A stretch of DNA of 64,000 nucleotides from Rhodoplanes sp. (GCF_013377085.1 NZ_JACAAX010000003.1:186001-250000), one strand, 5' to 3'. Shown: positions 25,307 to 36,489, counted from the first letter of the stretch. Numbers and translations: made by a program. The notes: generated by a model not told the origin, from the sequence alone.

Positions 25307-26314
25307 ATGCTGAACCGCCGTCGTGTCCTTTACGCTGCGACCGGGCTGACGCTGATCGGCGGCCTCGCCGCGGTCGTGCGTGCCCAGGAGGTCGTCAAGG
25401 ACGCCCGCGACCTGAAGCCCGGCGAGTTCACCTGGGATCCGGCGCGCTCGCCCGACGGGCCGGTCGCCGTCATCGTCTCGATCCCGGACCAGCGCGTGCA
25501 CGTCTATCGCAACGGCATCCGCATCGCGGTGTCGACCTGCTCGACCGGCAAGCCGGGCCACGAGACGCCGACCGGCGTGTTCACCATCCTGGAGAAGGAC
25601 AAGAACCACCATTCGTCGACCTACGACAACGCGCCGATGCCCAACATGAACCGGCTGACCTGGCAGGGCGTCGCGCTGCATGCCGGCAACCTGCCGGGCT
25701 ATCCGGCCTCGCACGGCTGCGTGCGGCTGCCGGTCGAGTTTTCCAGGCGTCTGTTCGACGTCACCCATGTCGGGACGCCGGTGATTCTCGCCGGCGCACA
25801 CGGCGATCCGGCCCAGCTCGTCCATCCGGGGCTGGTGCTGTCGGACGTCGCCAAGGAGGAGTTCGAGAAGAAGGTCGCCGAGCTCGGCGCCAAGCAGCAT
25901 CCCAAGGACTGGCCGGAGGCCGCGCCCGGTGCGCCGCGCGAAATGTTCGCCAGCGTGGTGGTGACGCGGGCCGACCGGCGGGTGAGGCTGTTCGCCGACG
26001 GCGAGGTCGTCGCCGAAGGCGAGGCGATCATCGAGGCACCCGACCGTCCGCTCGGCTCGCATGTCTATGTGCTGGACGGCGGCCGCGACGGCGTCGCCGG
26101 CCTGGTCTGGCACGCCTTCGCCCACACGTCCGATATGGCCGCCGAGCTCGCCGATGTCGGCGCGCTGCATCGCGTCCGCACCCCGCCGGCGCTCGATGCG
26201 GCGATCCATGCCCACATGCATCCCGGCATGATCATGGTGCTGAGCGACCAGACGGGGCATCCCGACACGGTCTCGGCCAAGGATTTCGTCGTGATGGCGC
26301 AGGACGAGGGATGA
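25307..26314 (+). CDS. L,D-transpeptidase (YkuD domain)
   Basis: 335 residues. The signal sequence at 1-26 (RRRVLYAATGLTLIGGLAA) leads to the periplasm. The YkuD catalytic motif is complete: His125, then SHGCVR at 135-140 with nucleophile Cys138. Such enzymes make 3-3 peptidoglycan crosslinks or attach proteins to peptidoglycan. The second half (about 170-335) is an unassigned domain, with repeated DRRVRLFADGEVVA-like strands that resemble a second, catalytically empty copy. GGAGGACCC precedes the start. Confidence 0.9.
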   Translation: MLNRRRVLYAATGLTLIGGLAAVVRAQEVVKDARDLKPGEFTWDPARSPDGPVAVIVSIPDQRVHVYRNGIRIAVSTCSTGKPGHETPTGVFTILEKDKNHHSSTYDNAPMPNMNRLTWQGVALHAGNLPGYPASHGCVRLPVEFSRRLFDVTHVGTPVILAGAHGDPAQLVHPGLVLSDVAKEEFEKKVAELGAKQHPKDWPEAAPGAPREMFASVVVTRADRRVRLFADGEVVAEGEAIIEAPDRPLGSHVYVLDGGRDGVAGLVWHAFAHTSDMAAELADVGALHRVRTPPALDAAIHAHMHPGMIMVLSDQTGHPDTVSAKDFVVMAQDEG

Positions 26315-26339
26315 CGGCACCGGGTCGCGCAGGCCTGCG

Positions 26340-29033
26340 CTACCCTCTCGCCCCCGCCGATACCTGAAGCGATCCGGCGCGCCTCATGGTGCGGCCGATC
26401 TCCGCGGCGGGCACCGGCCGGCCGAAATAGTACCCTTGCGCCTGCGACACGCCGGCGAGGCACAACAGCTCGAGCTGGCCGTGCGTCTCGATGCCTTCCG
26501 CCAGGACCGTCATGCCGAGACTCCGACCGAGCGTGGCCGCCGCGCAGATGATCGCCATGCAGTCCGATCGGCTCAGGACATCCTGGGTGAAGGACCGGTC
26601 GATCTTCAGCTTGTCGAACGGGAACATGGTCAGATAGCCGAGCGACGAGTAGCCGGTGCCGAAGTCGTCAAGGGCGACGGAGATTCCGGCCTCCTTCAGG
26701 CGGCGCAGCATCGACAGATTGTTCTCCTCGTTGTCCAGGAGAACGCTCTCGGTGATCTCGATCTCCAGGCGCTCCGGCGCCATGCCGGTGTCGGCCAGCG
26801 CCTGCATGATCGCGTCGGGCAGGGTCGCACTGCGGAACTGGACCGCCGAGATGTTGACGGCGAGCTTCACGCAGGCCGGCCACGTCGCCGCCTCGATGCA
26901 GGCCGTCTTCAGGATCCAGTCTCCCAGCGGCACGATCAGCCCGGTCTGCTCGGCGAGCGGAATGAACTGGTCGGGCGGGACGAGGCCGCGCTCGGGATGC
27001 ATCCAGCGCACCAGCGCCTCGACCCCGCAGACGGCGCCGCTGACGAGGTCGACGAGCGGCTGGTAGTGGAGAACGAACTCGTCGTCCTCGATCGCCTGGC
27101 GGAGGTCGGTCCTCAGCCGGTGGCGCGTCTCCACCCGCTCCATCATCGCCTTGTCGAAGAAGCAGTAACCGCTTCGACCCTGCTCCTTGGCCTGGTAGAG
27201 CGCGAGATCGGCCTTTTTCAAGAGATCGATCGACTCGTCCGCCGGATCGGTCGCGATCACCAGCCCGACGCTCGCGCCGATCGCCACCTTGTGATCATCG
27301 ATGGCGTAAGGCTCCGCGACGGCCGCGATGATGCGATCGGCCAGCGCGACCGCGTCCGCGTGAATCGCGGTGAGGTCCCGGGTGCGCAGATTGCATTCGA
27401 ACGGGGGCGGCCGAAGGATCGCGAACTCGTCCCCGCCGAGCCGGGCGATGGTGTCCTCGGCCCGGATGCACGCCCGCAAACGTTCGGCGGTCGTCTTCAG
27501 GAGAAGGTCGCCGGCGGCGTGCCCGAGCGAATCGTTCACCTCCTTGAAGCGGTCGAGGTCGACCATGACGACGGTCACGGGCCGGTCGAGCGTGCGCGCC
27601 CGGGTCTGCTCCTCGTGCAGGCGCTCGAGAAAGTTCGCGCGGTTCGCCGTGCCGGTCAGCGGATCGCACCGGGCGAGGAACTCGATCCGGCCTTCATAGC
27701 GCCGTCGATCGGTGACGTCCTCGTGCGTCTCCAGCCAGCCGCCGTAGGAGAGAGGCTGCCGGCTCACCTTGACGAAGCGGTCGTCGTCCAGCTCGCTGAC
27801 CAGGCAGGCGGGGTCCGATACAGGTCCGTCGTCGCGCGACAGAAGCCGGGCGTCCGGCATCTCCGAAACGACGCGGTCGCGGCGTGCTTCGTCGATCATC
27901 GTGCGATGGGCTCCGCGGACGAACGCCGCCGGGAAACCGTAGATCTGGAGGAATCGCTCGTTGCACAATCTCAGGAAGCCGGCGCCGTCGAACATGCAGA
28001 GGCCGTGCGACATGTTGTCGAGGGCGGCGTTGAGGGCCAGGTTCGCCTCGGCCAGATCCGCGCGCGACCGGGACAGCACGGTGAACTGGCGCGCCAGGAT
28101 CATCAGGAGAACGACGAGGCAGACGACGAAGCCCAGGGCGCCCAGGGCCGTGATGGTGGATCGCGACTGCCAGTTCGCGAGGATGCTAGCCTCGGGAACC
28201 GTGATGGACACCACCAGAGGATAGTTCCCGGCCGGTTGGACCGAGATCCAGCGAACTGAATCGTCGAACAGGCCCGACGCCCGGAAGCTGCCGCCTCGCT
28301 GCGCCACCGTGGCGTGCCAGGGGTCCATCGGCGGGATCGTCCTGCTCGCCGATTCGGGCGGGGCCGGGAGGCGGAAGATCAGGCTTCCGTCCTGGTGTGC
28401 CAGCGAGAATGTCTGGTTTCGCAGAAATCCGGCGGCCCGATAGGTGCGTTCCAGGTAGCGCGTCGCGAGGCTGAGGAAGACCACGCCGCGGAAGCTGCGG
28501 TCGTGTCCGTTGATGCGCCGCGCGAAGACGATCACGGGTTCGCCGGTGAACCGGCTGTCGAGCGGCAGCGAGACGCTCAGGCGGTCGTCGTCGTTGGCCA
28601 CGAGGTCTTGGAAATACTGCCGGTCCGCCATGTTGAGGGGCGTGGGAGACACATGGGTCGAGACCACCACGGTGCCCTCGCTGTCGGTGACCGACAGATG
28701 ATTGGCATTGGGGATGCGCATCAGGGTGGCGAGCAGCGAACCACGCAGCGTGTAGCGGCGCTCCGGCGTGAAGTGCTGGCGGAACTCCTGGTCCGAATAG
28801 ACGTCGAGGCTCTCGGCCAGCGTCTGGTAGTCCCTCAGGATGTTGTCGATCGCCTGGACGACCTGCTCGATCTGCCCGGCCAGGAAGATGGCGCTGTTGC
28901 GGTCGCTTCGGATCGCGTCGGCGATGTCGTCGTTCCGGTTCTGCCAGATCGACAGGGTGACGGCGCCCGTCGCCATCGCGCAGACGGCCAGAGCGACGAT
29001 GAAAATGGATCGAAATGGAAATAAGCCGGTCAA
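26340..29033 (-). CDS. Membrane sensor diguanylate cyclase/phosphodiesterase (Cache-PAS-GGDEF-EAL)
   Basis: 897 residues. Membrane helices at about 8-28 and 293-315 flank a periplasmic Cache-like sensor; a PAS domain follows (about 330-445), then GGDEF (533-537) and EAL (672-674). The inhibitory I-site RAED (524-527) sits five residues before GGDEF. Both catalytic motifs look intact, so either cyclic di-GMP synthesis or breakdown is possible. The only upstream start in frame is TTG 29033, with a poor ribosome site; translation may be weak. A second GGDEF-EAL gene lies 299 bases upstream on the same strand. Confidence 0.92.
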   Translation of the reverse strand: MTGLFPFRSIFIVALAVCAMATGAVTLSIWQNRNDDIADAIRSDRNSAIFLAGQIEQVVQAIDNILRDYQTLAESLDVYSDQEFRQHFTPERRYTLRGSLLATLMRIPNANHLSVTDSEGTVVVSTHVSPTPLNMADRQYFQDLVANDDDRLSVSLPLDSRFTGEPVIVFARRINGHDRSFRGVVFLSLATRYLERTYRAAGFLRNQTFSLAHQDGSLIFRLPAPPESASRTIPPMDPWHATVAQRGGSFRASGLFDDSVRWISVQPAGNYPLVVSITVPEASILANWQSRSTITALGALGFVVCLVVLLMILARQFTVLSRSRADLAEANLALNAALDNMSHGLCMFDGAGFLRLCNERFLQIYGFPAAFVRGAHRTMIDEARRDRVVSEMPDARLLSRDDGPVSDPACLVSELDDDRFVKVSRQPLSYGGWLETHEDVTDRRRYEGRIEFLARCDPLTGTANRANFLERLHEEQTRARTLDRPVTVVMVDLDRFKEVNDSLGHAAGDLLLKTTAERLRACIRAEDTIARLGGDEFAILRPPPFECNLRTRDLTAIHADAVALADRIIAAVAEPYAIDDHKVAIGASVGLVIATDPADESIDLLKKADLALYQAKEQGRSGYCFFDKAMMERVETRHRLRTDLRQAIEDDEFVLHYQPLVDLVSGAVCGVEALVRWMHPERGLVPPDQFIPLAEQTGLIVPLGDWILKTACIEAATWPACVKLAVNISAVQFRSATLPDAIMQALADTGMAPERLEIEITESVLLDNEENNLSMLRRLKEAGISVALDDFGTGYSSLGYLTMFPFDKLKIDRSFTQDVLSRSDCMAIICAAATLGRSLGMTVLAEGIETHGQLELLCLAGVSQAQGYYFGRPVPAAEIGRTMRRAGSLQVSAGARG

Positions 29034-29332
29034 ATCTGAACCTCGGCGTGAGCCAAGAGGGCGGACCGTATCGGGAAAAGATTACGATCGGCATAATCCG
29101 CACGGCAGGCGGATTGCGCTCTCCACGCAGCCGTCTTCTTCGAATAAGACGCGGGTGCTCCCTCGATCGGCGCCATCTCGACCAGTCGGTTCGGGTGATG
29201 TCTTCGTGAAGGCTCGCGTTGCCCGTGATCTGATCACGAGGGTCGCCACCGATGCCGTCATCCTTTGCGCAGACCGCCGGAGCGGCCGGTCGGCACCACC
29301 GGCACGGGAGGGCATCGGGGTGGGGATTCGCC

Positions 29333-32300
29333 TCAGCCGGCCGCGGCGCTGCGGTTGTCCGCCAGCAGAGCGGCGGCTGCGGCGGCCGGCATGGCGCGGC
29401 CGAACAGATAGCCCTGGCCGAGCGTGCAGCCGATCGCGCGCAGGATCTCGTGCTGGGCGGTGGTCTCGATGCCTTCCGCGATGGTGCTCATGCCGAGGCC
29501 GGCGGCGAGCTCGGAAACGCCGCGCGTGATGGTCAGGCAGTCGACGTCGAAAGGCAGCTCGCTGATGAAGGAGCGGTCGATCTTGATCTTGTCGAAGGGG
29601 AAGCGGCGCAGATAGCCGATCGACGAGTAGCCGGTGCCGAAATCGTCCATGGCGATGCGCACGCCGAGGCCGCGCAGGGCATGCAGGGTGGCGAGGTTGG
29701 CGTCGTTGTCCTCGAGCAGCACCGTCTCGGTGATCTCGAGCTCGATCCGGGCCGGGTCGAGGCCGCTGTCGGCGATCACGCTGCGGACCGTCTGGACGAT
29801 GTCGCCGGTGCGGAACTGGATCGGCGAGAGATTGATGGCGATCTTGACCGGGTCCGGCCAGCGCGCCGCGTCGGCGCAGGCTTGCTGCAGCACCCATTCG
29901 CCGAGAGGGACGATCAGGCCGATATTCTCGGCGAGCGGGATGAACTCCGCCGGCGAGACGGCGCCCCGCTCCGGATGGTGCCAGCGCAGCAGCGCCTCGA
30001 AGCCCTGAATCTCGCCGCTGCGCAGATCGACCCAGGGCTGGTAGTGGACCTCGAACTGGCGCTGCTCGAAGGCGGCCCGCATATGCACCTCGAGGGCGCG
30101 CCGCGCCCTCAGCTCGGCATCCATCTCGGGTTCGAAGAAGCAGTGGCTGCGGCGGCCGCGCGCCTTCGCCCGGTAGAGCGCCATGTCGGCGTGGTTCAGC
30201 AGGTCGTCCGGCGCGCCGCCGTCCTCCATCGTGGTGGCGATGCCGACGCTCGGCGTCACCGTGATCGCGTGCCCGTCGAGCAGATACGGTGCGCTGATCA
30301 CCGCGATCAGCCGCTCCGCCAGGATCTGAGCGTCGGCCGGGCCGGCGATCCCGTCCTGGATCACGGCGAACTCGTCGCCGCCGGTCCGGGCCGCCGTGTC
30401 CCGCTCGCGGACGCAGTGCCGCAGCCGCTGCGCCACCAGCTTGAGCAGCTCGTCGCCGAACGGATGGCCGAGCGTGTCGTTGACGTCCTTGAAGCCGTCG
30501 AGATCGATGCAGATCAGCGCGATGCCCTCGCCGGGATCGCGCGGCCGCTCGAGCGCCTGCTCCAGCCGCGCCCGGAACAGCGTCCGGTTGGCGAGCTCGG
30601 TGAGCCCGTCGTAGTGGGCGAGACGGCGGATATGGGCCTCGTCGTGCCAGCGCTGGGTGATGTCGATCAGGGCGGTCAGCTTGGCCGGCCGGCCCTCGTA
30701 GGAGAGGAGCCGCGTGAAGGCCTGGGTGAGGATCTCGCTGCCGTCGGCGCGCCGGTGGCGCCAGACCCGCTCGCCGCGGGACGGCTTCAGCGACCGCGCG
30801 GCGGAGCGGACCTCGTCGTGGTCGGCGACGTCGCGGAGATCCAGCACCGACATCGAGAGAAACTGCTCGCGGCTGTAGCCGTAGTGTTGCACGGCGGCAT
30901 CGTTGACGGCGAGGAACCTCAGGGTTTCCACGTCCATCACCCACATGGGCACCGGATTGCTGTCGAACATCAGGCGGAACGACTGCTCGCTGCGCTTGAG
31001 CTCGGTGATGTCGATGCGAATGCCGATCGACCCGCCATCGCTGGTCCGGCGCTCCTCGACCTGGAGCCAGCGGTCGTCGGGCAGGTGCTGCTCGTGGCTG
31101 CCCACATGGGCCTGGAAGCTGGCCATCCGCTCGGCGAGCCATTCCTCCTCGCGGCCGACCGCGGAGGGGACGAGGCTGGCCTGAAGGCGCGCCCGCAGCC
31201 TGTCCTCCAGCCGCAGGCCGGGCTCGAGCGGCAGCGGATTGCCGCCATAGATGTCTTCGTAGCGCCGGTTCCACAGGACGAACCGGTCCTCGGCATCGAA
31301 GAAGGCGAGGCCGACCGGCACCGCCTCGATGGCCTCGCGCAGGCGCGCATGGGCGGCCCGGGCCTCCTCGGAGGCGCGTTCGGCCTCGGCTCGGGCGGCG
31401 ACGAGAGCCTGCTCGCGCTTGCGGCTGTCGCCGACCAGGGCTTGCAGGGACCGCGACAGCGAGTCGACCTCGGCATAGCCGCGGACCGCCGGCAGGTCGA
31501 TGTCGGGGGTCCGGCGTGCCGCCTCGGCCCCGACCGTCAGGGTCGTGAGGGGGGCGGCGATGCGGCGCGCCATCGCGAGGCCCAACAGCATGGCCGCCAC
31601 CAGCGCCAAGGCGGAGATCAGAACGCTGCGGCCGATCTGGCTGTCGACGCGGGCCAGCACCTTGGTGCGGTCGACGGCGACGACGATGCGGGCGCCTGAC
31701 TCCGGTATCTGCATGAAGCCGAAGATCTGTGGTCGCCCGTCGAGCGCCGTACCGTCGATCCAGCCTTCACGGTCCTGGATCATGGTCTGCAGGAGCTCGC
31801 GGTCGAGGTCGAGGGCGGGACCGGACTCGGGGCGGTCCGGATAGCGCGCCATCACGGTGCCGGCGGAGTCGGTCAGCCAGAACGTCATGTCGGACTGGTC
31901 AGGGAGCTGGCGGGCGAAATCGGTCAGCCAGGTCGGCAGCAGGGTGGCGCCGAGCAGCCGGGTGACGATTCCGTTGGCGTCGAGAATCGGCACGATGACG
32001 AGGCTGACCGGAGCGCCCGTCACCCGGCTGCTGATGTAGTCGCTGACGACCAGGCGCTTCTCGGCCATGGCCCTGCGGAAATAGAGCCGGTCGGACACGT
32101 CGAGTCCGACTCCGGCGGGCGCGGTGTTGCAGACGATCCTGCCGTTGATGTCGATCACCGACAGGCCTTCGGTCCACTGCCGGTTCCGCTCGACCTCGAG
32201 GAGAAAGCGGATGCAGCTCTGGGTCGAGCCGTGCGTCACCTCGGGCACGAAGGCGGCGACCTGAAGCAGGGTCCGAGACTCGAGCAGCAGATCTCTGTAG

Positions 32301-32488
32301 CGAGCCGCGGCGCGGCGGGCGAGGCTCTCGACCTGGCGCCCGGCGGTGTCGATCTCGTGGACGCGGTCGCGATGGAACCCGACCGCCATGGCCGCGATCA
32401 ACGGCAGCACGGCCACCATGATCACGCCCAGCAATCGGATTCGAACGCCCGAGAAGCGACGGGTCGTTCTGGTCGCGCAGCTTGTCAT
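29333..32488 (-). CDS. Membrane sensor diguanylate cyclase/phosphodiesterase (Cache-HAMP-PAS-PAS-GGDEF-EAL)
   Basis: 1051 residues from ATG 32488 (GGAGGCGGGG ribosome site). Membrane helices at about 17-36 and 288-308 enclose a Cache domain; then HAMP, a short coiled coil, two PAS domains (about 385-495 and 500-615), GGDEF (703-707) with I-site RERD (694-697), and EAL (831-833). It shares domain plan with the next gene and may be its older paralogue, but has an extra PAS. The two probably respond to different periplasmic cues while feeding the same cyclic di-GMP pool. Confidence 0.93.
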   Translation of the reverse strand: MTSCATRTTRRFSGVRIRLLGVIMVAVLPLIAAMAVGFHRDRVHEIDTAGRQVESLARRAAARYRDLLLESRTLLQVAAFVPEVTHGSTQSCIRFLLEVERNRQWTEGLSVIDINGRIVCNTAPAGVGLDVSDRLYFRRAMAEKRLVVSDYISSRVTGAPVSLVIVPILDANGIVTRLLGATLLPTWLTDFARQLPDQSDMTFWLTDSAGTVMARYPDRPESGPALDLDRELLQTMIQDREGWIDGTALDGRPQIFGFMQIPESGARIVVAVDRTKVLARVDSQIGRSVLISALALVAAMLLGLAMARRIAAPLTTLTVGAEAARRTPDIDLPAVRGYAEVDSLSRSLQALVGDSRKREQALVAARAEAERASEEARAAHARLREAIEAVPVGLAFFDAEDRFVLWNRRYEDIYGGNPLPLEPGLRLEDRLRARLQASLVPSAVGREEEWLAERMASFQAHVGSHEQHLPDDRWLQVEERRTSDGGSIGIRIDITELKRSEQSFRLMFDSNPVPMWVMDVETLRFLAVNDAAVQHYGYSREQFLSMSVLDLRDVADHDEVRSAARSLKPSRGERVWRHRRADGSEILTQAFTRLLSYEGRPAKLTALIDITQRWHDEAHIRRLAHYDGLTELANRTLFRARLEQALERPRDPGEGIALICIDLDGFKDVNDTLGHPFGDELLKLVAQRLRHCVRERDTAARTGGDEFAVIQDGIAGPADAQILAERLIAVISAPYLLDGHAITVTPSVGIATTMEDGGAPDDLLNHADMALYRAKARGRRSHCFFEPEMDAELRARRALEVHMRAAFEQRQFEVHYQPWVDLRSGEIQGFEALLRWHHPERGAVSPAEFIPLAENIGLIVPLGEWVLQQACADAARWPDPVKIAINLSPIQFRTGDIVQTVRSVIADSGLDPARIELEITETVLLEDNDANLATLHALRGLGVRIAMDDFGTGYSSIGYLRRFPFDKIKIDRSFISELPFDVDCLTITRGVSELAAGLGMSTIAEGIETTAQHEILRAIGCTLGQGYLFGRAMPAAAAAALLADNRSAAAG

Positions 32489-32580
32489 CCTACACCCCGC
32501 CTCCGGTGCCATGATGGCGTGGGCGCCCTGCAACCCACCTTAATGGTTGCGGCTAATCATTGGTAAATCTGGTTATGTTT

Positions 32581-32594
32581 GACAATCAGTTGTC
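32581..32594. promoter_or_regulatory. Short inverted repeat between GGDEF-EAL gene and attachment gene
   Basis: GACAA-TCAG-TTGTC lies in the 208-base divergent gap, inside an AT-rich patch with TTGACA at 32579-32584. It is a possible operator; the binding protein is unknown. Confidence 0.35.
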
Positions 32595-32696
32595 TCGATC
32601 GTCGGGCGAGCACCCGATCCTCGGGCCGGGTTGACGGCCGGCGGGGTCGGCCTATCCTGATCAGGGCTTGCCTTCAGGTTTGGAAAGGCGACCCTA

Positions 32697-33143
32697 ATGA
32701 CAAAATTGAGCATTCCGCACGACGCCTTCGTCTTCGTCGGAGACGGCCGCAAGGCGCTGTTTTTGCGCAACGAGGGTGACGAGAAGTTCCCCAACCTGCG
32801 CACCGAGCAGGTCTTCGTCGACGACAATCCGCCCGCCCACGAGCAGGGGACCGATGCGCCCGGCCGCGCTTTCGCCAGCGACGGCAGCCGGCGCAGCGGG
32901 GTCGAGCAGACCGACTGGCACGAGATCGGGGAGCAACGCTTCGCCAAGGACGCCGCCGCCGCCCTGCAGCGGCTGGTGCGCGACCGCAAGGTCAAGGCGC
33001 TGGTCATCGCCGCGCCGCCGCGAACCCTGGCCGAGCTGCGGCGCGTCATGCATGCGGAGGTGAAGGCCCGCGTGGTCGCCGAGATCGACAAGGACCTCAC
33101 CAAGATGCCGATCTACGAGATCGAGAAGCATCTGTCGGCGTGA
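32697..33143 (+). CDS. Host attachment-type protein (PF10116-like)
   Basis: 148 residues. It matches the small family annotated as protein required for attachment to host cells: VFVGDGRKALFLRNEGDEKF, the segment DWHEIGEQRFAKDAAAALQR, and ALVIAAPPRTLAELRRVMH, ending TKMPIYEIEKHL. It is cytoplasmic by sequence, with no signal. The fold resembles archaeal release-factor-like domains, so the attachment label describes phenotype only. Its position beside cyclic di-GMP genes fits a surface-lifestyle role but does not prove one. Confidence 0.85.
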   Translation: MTKLSIPHDAFVFVGDGRKALFLRNEGDEKFPNLRTEQVFVDDNPPAHEQGTDAPGRAFASDGSRRSGVEQTDWHEIGEQRFAKDAAAALQRLVRDRKVKALVIAAPPRTLAELRRVMHAEVKARVVAEIDKDLTKMPIYEIEKHLSA

Positions 33144-33156
33144 ATCTGCGCTTGTT

Positions 33157-33310
33157 CCGCTCGTCCCCGCGACTGTGCAACGGCATGCACACATCGCTTG
33201 CCATGCATAGGAACCGTCATGCGCGGGCTCGACCCGCGCATCCATCCAGAGCGTAAAAATTCCTTTGTTCGCAGGATGATGGATCGCCGGGTCGAAGCCC
33301 GGCGATGACG
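33157..33310. repeat. Compound palindromic repeat, family C copy 1
   Basis: About 154 bases made of nested palindromes (CATGCGCGGGCTCGACCCGCGCAT and CGCCGGGTCGAAGCCCGGCG) joined by a conserved spacer with GTTCGCAGGATGATGG. It matches 51396-51547 in inverted orientation over its whole length. Confidence 0.85.
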
Positions 33311-33342
33311 TTGGCCGAGGATCGCGGCCGTAAAGGCAGGTC

Positions 33343-34280
33343 TCAGCGCCGCTTGGTGGCGCCGAGCTCGTAGAGGGCGGCCGTCACGGCGGTCTCGAAC
33401 GGCGTATGCGGCACCGTGCCGATCGCGGCGGCGAGCCGGCGCCCGTCGATCCGGTGCGGGACCTTCCACAGGTAGGAAATCTCGCACAGCTCGCGGAAGA
33501 TCGGCACCACGGGCGAGAGGGCGCGCAGCATCCACCACTGCATCTTGTCGATCGTCAGCGATCGGCCCACCGCCTTGGAGATGGCGGCGGCGAGCTGCCG
33601 GCCCGTGACGGCATGGCCCGGAAAGCCGAAGCTGGCGAACGGCGGCAGCGCGTCCCGTTTCTCCGCGACCCGGACGACGGCGGCGGCGAGGTCGGGCAAA
33701 TAGGCCCAGGGGTGGACGATGTCGAGCGGACCCGGATAGGCGATCCGCCCGTGGGAGAGGTGGTTGACGACGACGCGGTCGAGCCAGCTCCCGCCGCTGG
33801 CGCCGTAGAAGTCGCCCGCCCGCAGGATGGCGACCCGGAGGCCTTGCTCGGTCTCGGCCCGCAGGCGCTCCTCGATGGCGACCCGCAGCGCCCCCTTGCG
33901 CGAGGTCGGCTGCATCGGCGTGTCCTCGTCGAGCAGCTCCGGCATGCCGGTGCCGTAGCCGTAGACATTGCCGGGCATCAGCAGCGTCGCCCCGGCGGCC
34001 CGGGCGGCCGCGATGGCGGTCTCGGCGAAGCCGAAGGCGCTCGCCTGCCACTGGGCATAGGGGACGTTGAGGGCGTGCAGCACCACGTCGGCGCCGGCCG
34101 CCGCCTCGACCACCGACAAGGTGTCGCGGGCGTCGAGCTCGATCAGCTCGGTGCCGGGCGCGGCCCGCGGGGCGGCGCTGCCGCGCACCAGGCTGCCGAC
34201 CTGCCAGCCGGCGTCCCGAAACGCCTCGGCGGCGACCCGGCCGAGCCGGCCGGCGGCCCCGAGCACCAGGATGCGGCGGC

Positions 34281-34284
<4 letters not shown>
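33343..34284 (-). CDS. NAD-dependent epimerase/dehydratase family protein (atypical extended SDR)
   Basis: 313 residues. Rossmann motif GAAGRLG (9-15), LDARD for cofactor discrimination, and PGNVYGYG at the position of the catalytic Ser/Thr strand. The usual YxxxK is missing: the region reads SRKGALRVAIEERL, so classical epimerase chemistry is unlikely. The start is GTG 34284 after GAGGAGCGCG, overlapping the stop of the upstream PLP-enzyme gene by 4 bases. Substrate unknown; an NADPH-sensing or reductase-like role is possible. Confidence 0.85.
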
Positions 34285-35438
<1,154 letters not shown>

Positions 35439-35626
35439 GACGGTCCGTATTGCGGGAGTTCTCGCTGCCGGCGGGCCGAGCCCTTGGGCGGCTCCCCGTA
35501 TAGGCGCGAAAGGGCCGCGATGCACAAGAGGCGTCGGCGTGGCGCTGGCTGTAGTATGACGGACCTTTGGGATGACGGCTCTGTCGCGGCCGCGCGGGCC
35601 GGGCAGGCGAGAGAGGAAAGACCGCC

Positions 35627-35821
35627 ATGGCCCACGCGCTCAGCATGTATGCGGTTCCGGTGGCGATCGGGGCCGTCGCCGTGGTGCTGCTGCTCGGTCT
35701 CGCCAACATGCTGCGCGGCGGCTCGCCGTCGACCTCGCAAACGCTGATGCGCTGGCGTGTGGTGCTGCAGCTCGTCGCCATCGCGGTGATCATGGCGACC
35801 GTCTGGGCGATGGGGCGGTGA
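35627..35821 (+). CDS. Twin-transmembrane protein
   Basis: 64 residues with two helices (YAVPVAIGAVAVVLLLGLAN at 8-27 and VVLQLVAIAVIMATVWAMG at 45-63) and a short basic loop, resembling small HIG1-domain-type membrane proteins. Alphaproteobacteria often carry it immediately upstream of the cobalamin adenosyltransferase, as here (86 bases). Start ATG 35627 follows GAGAGGAAAG. Function unknown; HIG1 proteins elsewhere associate with respiratory complexes. Confidence 0.82.
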   Translation: MAHALSMYAVPVAIGAVAVVLLLGLANMLRGGSPSTSQTLMRWRVVLQLVAIAVIMATVWAMGR

Positions 35822-35907
35822 GCCGCGCCGGCGCGGTTTGCCTCGGCCAAAAAACCCTCTAGGGTCCGGTCTTCACCGCAGTCCCGAGATTCTCCCGGAG
35901 ACCCCGC

Positions 35908-36489
35908 ATGGTCGTGCTCAACCGCATCTACACCCGCACCGGCGACGACGGCACGACGGCGCTCGGGACCGGCGAGCGGCGCAAGAAGCACGACCTGCGG
36001 ATCGCCGCCTACGGCACCGTCGACGAGACCAATGCGGCGCTCGGGGTCGTCCGGCTGCACACCGGGGACGCGCCCGACCTCGACGCCATGCTGAAGCGCA
36101 TCCAGAACGACCTGTTCGACCTCGGCGCCGACCTGTGCATGCCGGGCGACGCGGGCAAGGGGCCGGGTGGCGCCCGGCTCGCCGTCACGCAAGAGCAGGT
36201 CGACCGGCTGGAGCGGGAGATCGACACCCTCAATGCCGATCTGGCGCCGCTGCGCTCCTTCGTGCTGCCGGGCGGCACGCCGGCCGCGGCCGCCCTGCAT
36301 GTCGTCCGGACGGTGTGCCGGCGGGCCGAGCGGCTGATGTCGGAACTCGCCGAGCGGCCCGGCGAGGAGGTTTCGGGTCCGGCGCTGAAATACATCAACC
36401 GGTTGTCCGATTTCCTGTTCGTGGCGGCGCGCTGGAGCAACGACCGGGGCGCCGGCGACGTGCTCTGGCAGCCCGGACAGAACCGCTGA
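35908..36489 (+). CDS. pduO: ATP:cob(I)alamin adenosyltransferase, PduO type
   Basis: 193 residues. It forms adenosylcobalamin from ATP and cob(I)alamin. Diagnostic stretches are IYTRTGDDGTTALGTGERR (ATP-binding start), GTVDETNAALG, and the C-terminal FLFVAARWSN. Full length for the family. The product is the cofactor of ethylmalonyl-CoA and methylmalonyl-CoA mutases, which fits the presence of mcd and etfBA in the window. Confidence 0.93.
   Translation: MVVLNRIYTRTGDDGTTALGTGERRKKHDLRIAAYGTVDETNAALGVVRLHTGDAPDLDAMLKRIQNDLFDLGADLCMPGDAGKGPGGARLAVTQEQVDRLEREIDTLNADLAPLRSFVLPGGTPAAAALHVVRTVCRRAERLMSELAERPGEEVSGPALKYINRLSDFLFVAARWSNDRGAGDVLWQPGQNR

Noticed and set aside
29252-31699. An 815-codon plus-strand open frame over the second GGDEF-EAL gene
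   Set aside because: Antisense shadow; the opposite strand encodes intact Cache, PAS, GGDEF and EAL domains.
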